Below, one piece after another: positions 22,997 through 30,814 of a DNA stretch of 40,332 nucleotides (position 1 is the first letter of the stretch; each line of letters starts with the position of its first letter). Made by a program: the position numbers and the translations under genes. The stretch is from Cellulomonas sp. B6 (GTDB lineage Bacteria; Actinomycetota; Actinomycetes; Actinomycetales; Cellulomonadaceae). The stretch spans positions 1 to 40,332 of the forward strand of contig NZ_LNTD01000081.1 of the NCBI RefSeq assembly GCF_001462455.1. The letters run 5' to 3'. The notes beneath the pieces are model-generated. The model worked only from the letters and a program-made list of their open reading frames with translations. It did not search any database and was not told where the DNA came from.

Positions 22997-24866
22997 CAGA
23001 TGTCACATGATCGAAACCCGACGCGACGGGTGTTGTTCTGAGAAGCACCGGTCCACCTTGTTCTGGACCGGTGACCAGATTCGCCGTCAACGTGAACGAC
23101 TGTCCAGGGGAGAATGTCCAGGTCAGTGCCGCGACCGCCAGTCCGTCATGCACCTGAGAATGCACCTGAACTGGTCGACCGTCCACCAGGATCTCCTCGA
23201 GAAATGCGCCCTGAGGCAGGTAGAGCAGCAGGTTCGTCCGGAGGTCGCCTGGTGGGACGACGCCGTCGAGCCCGAGCACGTAGGCGGGCAGCGCCTGCAC
23301 GTCCGCAGGGGGCTGATAGGTGTACGTGGCGGTCAGGGCGACGCGCTGGGCGCCGTCGCCCAGGCACGCGTCCGACGTCGCCAGCGCGTCGACGTCGAGG
23401 TAGTAGCCGAGCTTCGCCTGCGTGCCGTCGTTGAGGTACAGCCCCACCACGGGGCTCGTCCCGGCGCGGCCCCGCAGCTCGCCCGCGAGCACCGTGCCTG
23501 TCAGGTGCGCCTGCAGCTCGGGATCGGCCGACCACACGAGCAGGCGCCCACGTCGCGCGGCCTCGGCGAGCGCGTCGACGACACCCGACGGCTCCCCCTG
23601 CCCCCCGCTCACCGCGGCGAGCACCGCGGTGGCCGCACCGGCGAAGAACGCGTCCTGCTGCGCGGGCTCCTCGAAGCGCAGGTAGACGTCGTTGAGGAGC
23701 GTCGCGACGGCGTCGTCGGGGCCGAGCGTCGACCCGTCGGGCAGGGACACCGGCCCGGTCGCGCGCAGCACCAGGGCCAGCGTGAGGGGATCCACCGACA
23801 GGACGCCGTCGACCTGCGTCCCGGTGTGCCGGGCCCACAGCGCGCGGGCGATCTGCGCCGAGCGCGGGAAGTCGGGCGTGAACGTGACGTCGCGCATGTC
23901 GGTCGCGAGCAGGGGCCCGAACAGGTCGGCCTCGGCCGGCGTGAGCTCGACGGCGGGGGCGTCGCCGCCGGTCAGCTCGTTGCCGCTGCGCTGCTCGACG
24001 ACCTCGATCCGGCCGTCGTCGGCCCGCAGCAGCAGCACCACGCCCGGGATCCCCCCGGTCGCGCGCGGTTCGGCGTTGTTCTGCACGAGCACGAGGTACT
24101 GCCGTGGGCCGTCGCCGCCCAGCATCGGCGGCAGCAGCGCCGCCGCGCGCGCCGCGGTCGCCGTGTCCTGCGCGACCGCCGCGAGCTGGGCGCGCAGCAT
24201 CCCGACCGGCTCGGCGACGGGCCCGACCACCGCCGTCGTGTCGACCTGCTCGAGGCGCTCCAGCGTCGCCCGCACGGCCACGTCGGCGGCGGCCACCTGA
24301 GAGGCGACCTCCGCGAGCGGCGCGACGTCGACGCGACCGTCGACGGGGCGCAGCGCCGCGGGGTCCACACGGGACGTGGCCTCGACGAGCGGCGGCAGGG
24401 CGCGCTGCGCCAGCTCGTCGACGGCCTCGGCGACGGCCTGGACGGCGCGCGTGTTGGGCCCGACCCATGGCACCGACCCGGCGACGGTCCACAACGGCCC
24501 GGAGGTCCGGCGGTGCGCGGCCGCGGCGTGCTCCTGCAGGCCCGGGAGCGTCGCCCGCGCCGCATCGACGTCGCCCGCCACCACCTGCTCCTGCAGGCGT
24601 CCGACCGCGTCACGCGCCGTCTCGAGGTCGGCGCGGGCCCGCAGGGCGTCCCACGCGAGCCACGCGACGGCGCCGAGCAGCACCACCACGACCGCGACGA
24701 CCACCAGGACCACGCGGCGGCGGCGGGCTCCCGACCTCCGTCGGCGCGCCGGTCGGCGCGCCGACCGGCGCGCCGACCGGCGGCGGCCACCCTGCTGGTC
24801 GCCCGCGACCCGCGGCGCCGGCAACGTCTGGTCCGACCACTGCGAACCCCAACCCGGGTGCGTCAC
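22971..24866 (-). CDS. DUF4012 domain membrane protein
   Basis: A 631-residue protein anchored by one helix at 51-72, with a strongly basic cytosolic N-terminus (three SARR/PARR repeats at 31-42) and the rest outside. The DUF4012 core is visible as LPPMLGGDGPRQYLVLVQNN, then AEPRATGGIPGVVLLL, NELTGGDAPAVELTPAEADL and DMRDVTFTPDFPRSAQIARA, with QVDGVLSVDPLTLALVLRAT. DUF4012 proteins are widespread in Actinobacteria and often sit beside polysaccharide clusters; their biochemical role is unknown. Membership in this cluster suggests a part in export or attachment of the glycan. GTG at 24866. The final 60 codons are noticeably less GC-rich than the rest. Confidence 0.85.
   Translation of the reverse strand: MTHPGWGSQWSDQTLPAPRVAGDQQGGRRRSARRSARRPARRRRSGARRRRVVLVVVAVVVVLLGAVAWLAWDALRARADLETARDAVGRLQEQVVAGDVDAARATLPGLQEHAAAAHRRTSGPLWTVAGSVPWVGPNTRAVQAVAEAVDELAQRALPPLVEATSRVDPAALRPVDGRVDVAPLAEVASQVAAADVAVRATLERLEQVDTTAVVGPVAEPVGMLRAQLAAVAQDTATAARAAALLPPMLGGDGPRQYLVLVQNNAEPRATGGIPGVVLLLRADDGRIEVVEQRSGNELTGGDAPAVELTPAEADLFGPLLATDMRDVTFTPDFPRSAQIARALWARHTGTQVDGVLSVDPLTLALVLRATGPVSLPDGSTLGPDDAVATLLNDVYLRFEEPAQQDAFFAGAATAVLAAVSGGQGEPSGVVDALAEAARRGRLLVWSADPELQAHLTGTVLAGELRGRAGTSPVVGLYLNDGTQAKLGYYLDVDALATSDACLGDGAQRVALTATYTYQPPADVQALPAYVLGLDGVVPPGDLRTNLLLYLPQGAFLEEILVDGRPVQVHSQVHDGLAVAALTWTFSPGQSFTLTANLVTGPEQGGPVLLRTTPVASGFDHVTSVSKCADRG
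24740..24775. repeat. Three 12-bp repeats inside the DUF4012 gene
   Basis: Units GTCGGCGCGCCG (24740-24751, 24752-24763) and ACCGGCGCGCCG (24764-24775), with a partial fourth to 24783. Each contains GGCGCGCC. They encode the SARR/SARR/PARR basic stretch before the membrane helix. Copy number may vary between strains. Confidence 0.8.
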
Positions 24867-24903
24867 ACCCAGCCCCCTTAGCCCCCTGCGCGCCGGAGGG
24901 GTG

Positions 24904-24929
24904 TCGCCGACGCGTCGTCGGCGATGCTA
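24904..24929 (-). promoter_or_regulatory. Putative DUF4012 promoter with hairpin at the transcript start
   Basis: TAGCAT on the minus strand (complement of 24924-24929) is a plausible -10. Just downstream TCGCCGACG (24904-24912) and CGTCGGCGA (24916-24924) form a perfect 9-bp inverted repeat that would lie at or near the first transcribed bases, either an operator or a 5' stem. No -35 recognised. The region 24867-25008 is otherwise empty and divides the DUF4012 and phosphatase genes. Confidence 0.4.
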
Positions 24930-25008
24930 ACCGCCCGACCCGGCGGTTGTCCGCGACGCCGCCTGGCCGCCGCGGCACGGCTCGGGCGGTCCGGCATGAT
25001 GGGGCCGC

Positions 25009-25578
25009 ATGACCACCGCTCCCTCCCCCGCCGTCGTCCTGGCGGTCTGCACGGGCAACATCTGCCGCTCGCCCGCCGTCGAGCGGCTGCTCGCGGCGCG
25101 GCTCGCGGGCGCGGACGTCGCGGTGGTGTCGGCGGGGACGCGTGCCGTGGTGGGGCACCCCGTCTCCGCCCCGATGGTGCCGCTGCTGACCTCGGCGGGT
25201 GCGAGGGTCGAGGGCTTCGCGGCGCAGCAGCTCGACGCCGGGCTCGTCACGCGCGCCGACCTCGTCCTCGGGCTCACGCGCGACCACCGCTCGGCGGTCG
25301 TGTCGCTCGCCCCCGCGGCCGTCCGGCGCACGTTCACCCTGCTCGAGCTCGCGCGGCTCGTCGCGCACGTCGACCCGGCGGCGCTGCACGCGGCGGGCGA
25401 CACGCCCGCCGCACGGCTGCGCGCGCTGCCGGGGCTCGCCGCCGCCGCGCGCCCCGCGGCGGGCACGGGCGTCGACGACGTCGACGACCCGATCGGGGGC
25501 AGCGACGCGGTCTACCGGGGCTCGTTCGACGCGATGCGCCCCGCGGTCGACGCGCTCGCGGACGCGTTGCTGCGCTGA
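25009..25578 (+). CDS. Low-molecular-weight protein-tyrosine phosphatase
   Basis: A 189-residue cytosolic phosphatase. The P-loop CTGNICR (Cys14 nucleophile to Arg20, C-x5-R) followed by SP lies at the N-terminus as in all LMW-PTPs; the general-acid loop is VDDVDDPIGG with Asp160-Pro161. The central part (ITRDHRS-type segment GLTRDHRSAVVSLAPAAV) and length fit bacterial Wzb/PtpA relatives, slightly longer than the 150-160 typical. It probably dephosphorylates the BY-kinase at 20668-22212 and so resets polymer export. It is divergent from DUF4012 rather than inside the kinase operon, allowing separate control. ATG at 25009; no strong ribosome binding site. Confidence 0.93.
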   Translation: MTTAPSPAVVLAVCTGNICRSPAVERLLAARLAGADVAVVSAGTRAVVGHPVSAPMVPLLTSAGARVEGFAAQQLDAGLVTRADLVLGLTRDHRSAVVSLAPAAVRRTFTLLELARLVAHVDPAALHAAGDTPAARLRALPGLAAAARPAAGTGVDDVDDPIGGSDAVYRGSFDAMRPAVDALADALLR

Positions 25579-25616
25579 GGGCGGACGCCGCACGGGCCGC
25601 CCGCGGACGTCCGCAC

Positions 25617-25622
25617 TACGAT
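25617..25622 (+). promoter_or_regulatory. -10 box of the DUF2530 gene, leaderless type
   Basis: TACGAT ends 6 nt before the GTG at 25629, so transcription should begin at or next to the start codon. A 12-bp perfect palindrome GCGGACGTCCGC at 25603-25614 sits immediately upstream and could be an operator; its GGACGTCC core matches the core at 7663-7670. Confidence 0.5.
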
Positions 25623-25628
25623 CGGGGC

Positions 25629-25928
25629 GTGCCCACCCTCGTCGACACCCTGATGCACCCGCGGCGCACGCCGCCGCCGCCGATCGACGTCGACCTCGCC
25701 CGGGTCATGGGGGTCGGCACGGCGGTCTGGGGTGCCGCGGCGGCCGTGGTGGGCGTGCTGTGGCTGCTCGACGTCGCTCCGCTGCGCTGGTTCGCGGTGT
25801 GCGTGTCGGGCGTCCTGCTCGGGATCGTGGGCGTGCTGTGGGCACGGCGCAACGGGCGGCTCTCGCCGGACGGCACGGGCGCGATGATCGCTCCCGCCCC
25901 GCACCACGACGAGGCGCGCGAGGCCTGA
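25629..25928 (+). CDS. DUF2530-like two-helix membrane protein
   Basis: A 99-residue protein with a Pro-rich start (PRRTPPPPIDVDLARVMGVG), two membrane helices (about 29-50 and 58-78, the second ending VGVLWARRNGR) and a polar tail. Size, Pro-rich lead-in, VGTAVWGAAA and the LGIVGVLWARR end fit the actinobacterial DUF2530 family, whose function is unknown. DUF2530 genes are, as far as I recall, often next to NCS2 purine permeases; here the permease is 18 kb away on the other side of the polysaccharide cluster. The GTG start is placed 6 nt after a TACGAT -10 box. Assignment is from memory of the family and moderately sure. Confidence 0.65.
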   Translation: MPTLVDTLMHPRRTPPPPIDVDLARVMGVGTAVWGAAAAVVGVLWLLDVAPLRWFAVCVSGVLLGIVGVLWARRNGRLSPDGTGAMIAPAPHHDEAREA

Positions 25929-25953
25929 CGCGCCGGTCCGCGCACCCCGCCTG

Positions 25954-26745
25954 TCAGCCCACGAAGACCTGCGCGCACAACCAGCCGCGCTGACCCTGCA
26001 CGCACCCCACGCCGATCTGCGTGAACGTCCCGCGCAGCAGGTTCTCGCGGTGCCCCGGGGAGTCCATCCAGCCGGCCACCGCCGCCTGCGCGGACGGGTA
26101 GCCGAGCGACAGGTTCTCCCCCACGGCGCCCGCTCGGCACGCCTCGAGGACGGGCCCGAGCGGGTCGTGCTCGAACCGCCCCTCGGCGGCCAGGGCGCCG
26201 GCGCGGGCGACGGCCTGCTCGGTCGCGCACCCCGAGGTCCCGAGCGCGGCCAGGCCCGCCTCGGCACGACGCGCATTCGTCAGCGTGACGATCTCGGCAG
26301 CCATCGCGGCGCCGGCGTCGGCGGGCGCGGCAGCGGCCGACGCCGGCTGCGGAGCGGGCTGCGGCGCAGGCTGCGGAGCGGGCTGCGGCGCCGGCTGCGC
26401 ATCGGGCAGGTCGGCCGGCGGCGGCACGTCCGCACTCGGCGCACCCGCACCCGGAGAGCCCGCCTCCTGCGGTGCCGCGGAGCTGGTCGCCGGTGCCGCC
26501 GACGTCGGCGCCGACGCACGCTCCGCACCGCGGGACACGACGTCCTGCACGCGGTCCACGAGATCGCCCGGCGCCAGCGCGAGGGGTGAGCGCACGCCGG
26601 GGGCCGAGGCGTCGGGCGCGGTGGCCAGCACGAGCGCACCCGCGACCGCGAGGACCGCGAGCGCGCCCGTCAGACGCCCGCGGCGACGGCGGTGCGCTCG
26701 TCGGTCGCGCCAGCGGCGGAGGTCACGTCGTCGGGCGTCGGGCAC
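25954..26745 (-). CDS. Secreted or membrane-anchored CAP-domain protein with Pro-Ala stalk
   Basis: A 263-residue protein: Arg-rich N-terminus, one hydrophobic segment at 25-42 (signal anchor), a low-complexity Ala/Pro/Ser stalk with about four PAPQ repeats near residues 115-135, and a CAP domain at about 143-263. CAP markers: EIVTLTNARRAEAGLAAL, EHDPLGPVLEACRAGAVGEN, AVAGWMDSPGHRENLLRGTF (intact His-Arg) and IGVGCV with WLCAQVFVG. It is a full-length relative of the shorter CAP protein at 3547-4074, sharing EHxPLGPVLxAC and GHRxNxxxxxxxQxGxxCV. The stalk probably spans the cell wall. GTG at 26745, leaderless by promoter position. Confidence 0.9.
   Translation of the reverse strand: MPDARRRDLRRWRDRRAHRRRRGRLTGALAVLAVAGALVLATAPDASAPGVRSPLALAPGDLVDRVQDVVSRGAERASAPTSAAPATSSAAPQEAGSPGAGAPSADVPPPADLPDAQPAPQPAPQPAPQPAPQPASAAAAPADAGAAMAAEIVTLTNARRAEAGLAALGTSGCATEQAVARAGALAAEGRFEHDPLGPVLEACRAGAVGENLSLGYPSAQAAVAGWMDSPGHRENLLRGTFTQIGVGCVQGQRGWLCAQVFVG
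26345..26404. repeat. 12-bp tandem repeats encoding the Pro-Ala-Pro-Gln stalk
   Basis: Units of the form GGCTGCGGMGCV start at 26345, 26357, 26369 and 26381, with a divergent fifth at 26393. Two sub-types alternate (GGAGCG and GGCGCA/GGCGCC endings), which suggests growth by duplication of a 24-bp pair. They code on the minus strand for the PAPQ stalk of the CAP protein. Confidence 0.85.
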
Positions 26746-26751
26746 ACCGGG

Positions 26752-26757
26752 ACGTTA
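26752..26757 (-). promoter_or_regulatory. -10 box of the CAP gene, leaderless type
   Basis: TAACGT on the minus strand ends 6 nt before the GTG at 26745. A leader of at most a base or two is expected. Confidence 0.45.
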
Positions 26758-26821
26758 CCCGATCGTGACCTTCAGCGGTAGTTTCCTCCCGGTCCGTCCG
26801 GTTCTGCACCGAGGGGCGTCG

Positions 26822-29800
26822 TCATCCGAGGACGACGTCGAGCGCGGCACCGCCGTCGTCCGGGTCGCCCAGCAGCGCCTCGAGCGCACCACGGACCGCC
26901 CACCTGCCGCACGCCCAGGCCAGGCCCGCGGCGAGGCCGGCCACGTGCACCGCGTGCACCCGGCCCGCGTCGTCGACCCACCACTCGACCGGGACCCCGC
27001 CGACCAGCAGGTCGTCGTGCCGCCACCACTGCTCCGGCGCCCCCGGGAGCAGCGCCGGCACGACCTCCGGGACGTCCTCGACCTCGCCCTCGCCGGCCAC
27101 CTCGCCACCCGCCTCGGCCGACGCGAGCGGCAGGTCCAGCAGGTCCGCCACCGCCGCGGCGGCGGACCGCGTGCCGTCCGCGTGCCCTCCCGGCGGCACC
27201 GGGACCACGGGGACCTCGTCGGACGCCCGCTGCCACCACCGCGGGTCGTCGGCCACGACCGCGTCGTCGACCACGTGCGCGACCCCCGGCGCCGTGAGCG
27301 CCACGACGACGCCCGGAGGCTCGTCCGGCGCGGCGCCCGCCGCCCACGCCCGCCACAGACCGGCCGCGACGTCCAGCGGCACCGCCGTCCCCGCCGGGCC
27401 GAGCCGGTCCAGCACCGCCGACCAGCCCGCCGAGGTCGTCTCGGCCAGCGACCCCACGCCGCCGAGCGCACGCAGCACCGCGTCGTCCAGGCCCCGCAGC
27501 GTCTCGGGCGCCGGAGGGACCAGCGCCGCAGGGACGTCGGGCGCGTCGGGCAGCGCGAACACCTCGGGCACGGACAGCACGCCACGCTCGCGCAGCCACC
27601 AGGCCGTGTACGACGGGGCCTGCGCGGTCGCACCCTCGCCCCGCACGGGCGTCACGAGCGCGGCGCGCAGCGCGGGCGTGCGCGCGACGTGCGCGAGCAG
27701 CGTGTCCCAGCGGTCGTCGGCCACCGCGTCGAGGTCCGCGACCGCGGCGACGTCGCCGCAGTACGTGCCCGCCCCCAGCAGCGCCGCCAGGTGGTCCACG
27801 TACGCGTCCCAGCCGTCCAGCGACGCCGCGGCCAGCGCCGCGGGGTCGTCCCCGTCCTCGTCCGGGGCCGCGCCGGCCACCACGTCGCGCACGGTCGTCA
27901 CGACGAGGTCGCCACGCACCCCCACGGCTGTCAGCACGTCGCGCCCCCACCGCTCGACGGCGCCCACGGCGACCGGCGCCAGCACCCGGTCGTCCAGCAG
28001 GTCCGCCGCCGGACCGCCCGGCAGCACGAGCCCGTGCGCGGGCGCGGCGTCGCCGTCGGCGGCCGTGAGCGTCAGCAGCCCCAGCCAGCCGGCCGCGTCG
28101 GGCGGCACGTCACCCGCACGCGCGACGACGTCGAGCACGGCCGCCGTGACCCGCTCGGCGTGGGCCAGGTCGTCGTCGTCGGCCTGGCCCAGCACCGCCG
28201 CACGCAGCACGGGGTGCGTCAGCAGCCCGGAGGCGTCGAGGTGCTGCGCACCCAGCCGCAGCAGCAGCGGCCGCGCGGCCCCCGGGTCCACGACGCGCAG
28301 CCCCCACTCCCCCAGCGCGTCGAGCGTCGTCAGGGGCAGGGTCGCCACGTCGTCCGCGAGCACGACGGTACCGCGCGGCCCGCGCACCACGCGCCCGTCG
28401 GACAACGGGACGGGCAGCGCCGCGAGCCCCTCCCGGGCCGACGCGTCGTGCGCGGCGGCGTCGAGCGCGTCGTACAGCGCGGCCCAGTCCACCGCGGCGC
28501 CGGTCGGCAGCTCGTCGACGACCTCGGCGAGCGTGCGCTCCTCGACGCCCAGCGCGCGCGCCGCCGCGGCCGCCGCCGGCCCGAGCGGCAGCCGCACCAG
28601 CCCCGCCACCAGCAGCCCGAGCGCCGCGACCGCGGGACCGTCCGGGAGGTCGCGCACGGTCGTCGCCCGCATCGGGGCGACGAGCGGGTCGTCGGGGTCG
28701 GCCGGCACCAGCAGCGGCGTCCGGGTCAGTGCGGCGATCACGCGCTCGCGCAGCGCCGCGTCCAGCGCACCCGCCGCCAGGCCCGTGGGCACCAGCGAGG
28801 TCGGGTCGTCACCGCGGGCCGCGACGCGACCCGCCAGGTCCGCGTACGCCTGGGCCGCGTCGTCGAGCACCGCGTCGGTCAGCGCACCAGGTGTCACGTG
28901 GCGGCGCGAGGGGTCGAGCGGGAGCGTCGCGACCAGCAGCGCGGGCAACGAGCAGGGCTCGTCGGTCGGCGTCGGGGCGTGCACGGCACCGGGCACGCGG
29001 GCGTCGTCACGCGGCAGCGCCCACGTGACCCGCCAGCCGCGGGCCGAGCGCTCCTCGACCGGTCGGTCCGCGACGAGCGCGAGCGGCAGCTCGCCCTCGG
29101 CCGTCAGGACGTCCCACCGTGAGCCCACGTCGGCGATGCGGCGCGGTGCGGCGTCCTCGACCTCGACGACCACCTCGACGAGGCCGGGCAGCGCGAGCAG
29201 CAGCACGTCGTCCACCGCGTCGAGCAGCGTGCGGACCTCGTGGTGCGCGACCTCGTCGCGCAGCGTCAGGACGACGGCCGTGTCGTACCCCGCCGGCGGC
29301 CGACCCTCGGTCGGCCACGGCAGCCGCAGCGCGGGCAGCGAGCCGTCGCGCCGACGCACCTCGTCGACCAGCCGGGGGCGCCCCTCGGCCGCCTCGTGCG
29401 CCGCGGCGGCCTCGAGCTCACCGCGCGTGTCCGCGAGGGAGAAGCGCACGGCGCCCGTCGTCGAGCAGACCGTGACCTCGTCGGCCACCGCGCGCACGGC
29501 CGCGAACCCGACGCCGAAGCGTCCGACCTCGCTCGTGCCCGCGTCCCGCTTGGCGGACGCGCGCAGCGACGCGAGCGACGCCACGCCCGCGGCGTCGAGC
29601 GGTGCGCCCGTGTTGGCGGCCACGAGCACCGGGCGGCCGTCCTCGCCGTGCGCGAGGCGCAGCAGCAGCCGGCCGGGCGCACCCGCCCGCGTCGCCGCGT
29701 CGGCCGCGTTCTGCGCGAGCTCGACGACGACGCGGTCGCGGTAGTACCCGCGGGCGTGGTCCTCCTCGCCGTTGGCGTCCTCGCGCAGCCGCGCGGGTGA

Positions 29801-29863
29801 CGCCCGCCACGCCTCCAGCACCGCGCCGCGCAGCGCGGCCGTGCCGAAGACGTCGGCGGTCAC
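26822..29863 (-). CDS. Sacsin N-terminal ATPase-like (Hsp90-fold) protein
   Basis: A 1013-residue cytosolic protein. Residues 1-240 form a GHKL/Bergerat ATPase: VVVELAQNAADAATRA (46-61) is the N-box with Glu48 and Asn52, VLVAANTGAPLD (79-90) stands for the D-x-G-x-G box with the Asp lost as in sacsin-type domains, and SEVGRFGVGFAAVRAV (111-126) is the G2 box. The remaining 770 residues are Ala/Leu/Asp-rich with no domain I recognise. The family is conserved in Actinobacteria and resembles the ATP-binding repeat of human sacsin; chaperone activity is supposition. The GTG at 29863 overlaps the DUF3027 stop as GTGA. It is the third gene of a cold-shock - DUF3027 - sacsin operon. Confidence 0.85.
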   Translation of the reverse strand: MTADVFGTAALRGAVLEAWRASPARLREDANGEEDHARGYYRDRVVVELAQNAADAATRAGAPGRLLLRLAHGEDGRPVLVAANTGAPLDAAGVASLASLRASAKRDAGTSEVGRFGVGFAAVRAVADEVTVCSTTGAVRFSLADTRGELEAAAAHEAAEGRPRLVDEVRRRDGSLPALRLPWPTEGRPPAGYDTAVVLTLRDEVAHHEVRTLLDAVDDVLLLALPGLVEVVVEVEDAAPRRIADVGSRWDVLTAEGELPLALVADRPVEERSARGWRVTWALPRDDARVPGAVHAPTPTDEPCSLPALLVATLPLDPSRRHVTPGALTDAVLDDAAQAYADLAGRVAARGDDPTSLVPTGLAAGALDAALRERVIAALTRTPLLVPADPDDPLVAPMRATTVRDLPDGPAVAALGLLVAGLVRLPLGPAAAAAARALGVEERTLAEVVDELPTGAAVDWAALYDALDAAAHDASAREGLAALPVPLSDGRVVRGPRGTVVLADDVATLPLTTLDALGEWGLRVVDPGAARPLLLRLGAQHLDASGLLTHPVLRAAVLGQADDDDLAHAERVTAAVLDVVARAGDVPPDAAGWLGLLTLTAADGDAAPAHGLVLPGGPAADLLDDRVLAPVAVGAVERWGRDVLTAVGVRGDLVVTTVRDVVAGAAPDEDGDDPAALAAASLDGWDAYVDHLAALLGAGTYCGDVAAVADLDAVADDRWDTLLAHVARTPALRAALVTPVRGEGATAQAPSYTAWWLRERGVLSVPEVFALPDAPDVPAALVPPAPETLRGLDDAVLRALGGVGSLAETTSAGWSAVLDRLGPAGTAVPLDVAAGLWRAWAAGAAPDEPPGVVVALTAPGVAHVVDDAVVADDPRWWQRASDEVPVVPVPPGGHADGTRSAAAAVADLLDLPLASAEAGGEVAGEGEVEDVPEVVPALLPGAPEQWWRHDDLLVGGVPVEWWVDDAGRVHAVHVAGLAAGLAWACGRWAVRGALEALLGDPDDGGAALDVVLG

Positions 29864-30813
29864 GACCCGTCGGAGGTGCGCTCGGCGTCGGTGTCCGACG
29901 CGGAGGCGTCGGTCGTGGGCTCCGTGTCGGCGACCGGCTCCGCGTCGGCGACCGGCTCCACGTCGGCGGCGGGCTCCATGTCGGCGACCGGCTCCGCCGG
30001 GGCGGCGGGCTCGACCTCGGCAGCGGGCGCCGGCTCGGCAGCGGGATCGCCCTGCGTCGCCGGCTCCTCGCGCTCGACCACGACCAGCGCGTTCTCGTCG
30101 ATCAGCGGGTCCGGCGCCGGCCAGTCGGTGGGCACGGCCTCGACGTCGGTCTCGGAGTGCGCGCCGCAGCCGTGGTCGAGGCTGACGACCTTGCCGTCGT
30201 CGGGCGACCACTCGTTGGCGCACACGCCGAACAGCGTGCCGAGCGAGCCCTGCAGCGGGACGAGGAACCCGCACGTCGTGCACGCGGCGCTCGACGCGAC
30301 GGCACCCGGGGCGGTCGGTCCGCGCGAGCCGCGGTACCAGCGCTCGGCGGCCTCGGCCCGGCCCTGCGGCGAGAGCACGCGGACCCGCGCGAGCGCGAGC
30401 TCGTCGATCGCGACCTCGTCGACCTCGGGGTCGCCGGTCGGCGTGAAGCCGGGCTCGAGCCGCGGGTCGTCGGGGCGGAAGGGCAGCACGTCGCCGGGGC
30501 CGATGTCGCCCGGACGCAGGCGCTCCGACCACGGGACCCACGTCCGGGCCAGGACGGCGTCCTCGCCCGGCAGCAGCTCGGCCTCGCACACGGTCGCGGT
30601 GCGGCCGCGCGGCACGCGCGCGACCGTGACCGTCCAGGCCCAGCCGCGGTACCCGCGCGCGGTGCACACGAACCGGTGCGACACGAGGCGCTCGGCCTCG
30701 CGCACGGCACCGAGGTACTCGCCGACGTGCTCGGGCTCCTGCGCGATCTCGACCGCGACCTCGCGCGCGAGGTCCACGGCCCGCTCGAGGACGGCGTCCT
30801 TGACGGCTGCCAC
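29860..30813 (-). CDS. DUF3027 protein with Cys-rich motif and acidic repeat tail
   Basis: A 317-residue soluble protein of the actinobacterial DUF3027 family (function unknown). Recognisable parts: EHVGEYLGAVREAERLVSHR near the start, GYRGWAWTVTVARVPR, and ERWYRGSRGPTAPGA just before a Cys/His cluster (CTTCGF, GVCANEWSPDDGKVVSLDHG, then CGAHSETDV), which looks able to bind one zinc. The last 75 residues are acidic, low in complexity and built from EPVADxEP-type hexapeptides. The GTG at 30813 follows the cold-shock stop with 1 nt between, and its own stop overlaps the sacsin-type gene, so expression is coupled. Confidence 0.88.
   Translation of the reverse strand: MAAVKDAVLERAVDLAREVAVEIAQEPEHVGEYLGAVREAERLVSHRFVCTARGYRGWAWTVTVARVPRGRTATVCEAELLPGEDAVLARTWVPWSERLRPGDIGPGDVLPFRPDDPRLEPGFTPTGDPEVDEVAIDELALARVRVLSPQGRAEAAERWYRGSRGPTAPGAVASSAACTTCGFLVPLQGSLGTLFGVCANEWSPDDGKVVSLDHGCGAHSETDVEAVPTDWPAPDPLIDENALVVVEREEPATQGDPAAEPAPAAEVEPAAPAEPVADMEPAADVEPVADAEPVADTEPTTDASASDTDAERTSDGS
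29923..29994. repeat. Four 18-bp repeats encoding the acidic tail of DUF3027
   Basis: Copies at 29923-29940, 29941-29958, 29959-29976 and 29977-29994, of the form CRYGTCGGCGRCSGGCTC, with small differences. Each codes for six residues (E-P-V/A-A-D-x). More degenerate copies continue to about 30040. Likely to vary in number between strains. Confidence 0.85.
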
Positions 30814-30814
30814 G

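Noticed and set aside
7545..25600. Integrative element or prophage carrying the glycan genes
   Set aside because: No integrase, transposase, tRNA or clear attachment repeats at either edge.
26822..30667. A 1281-residue start for the sacsin-type ATPase
   Set aside because: The first 268 residues lie over the DUF3027 gene in another frame and are Arg-rich; the GTGA junction at 29863 gives the family-like start.
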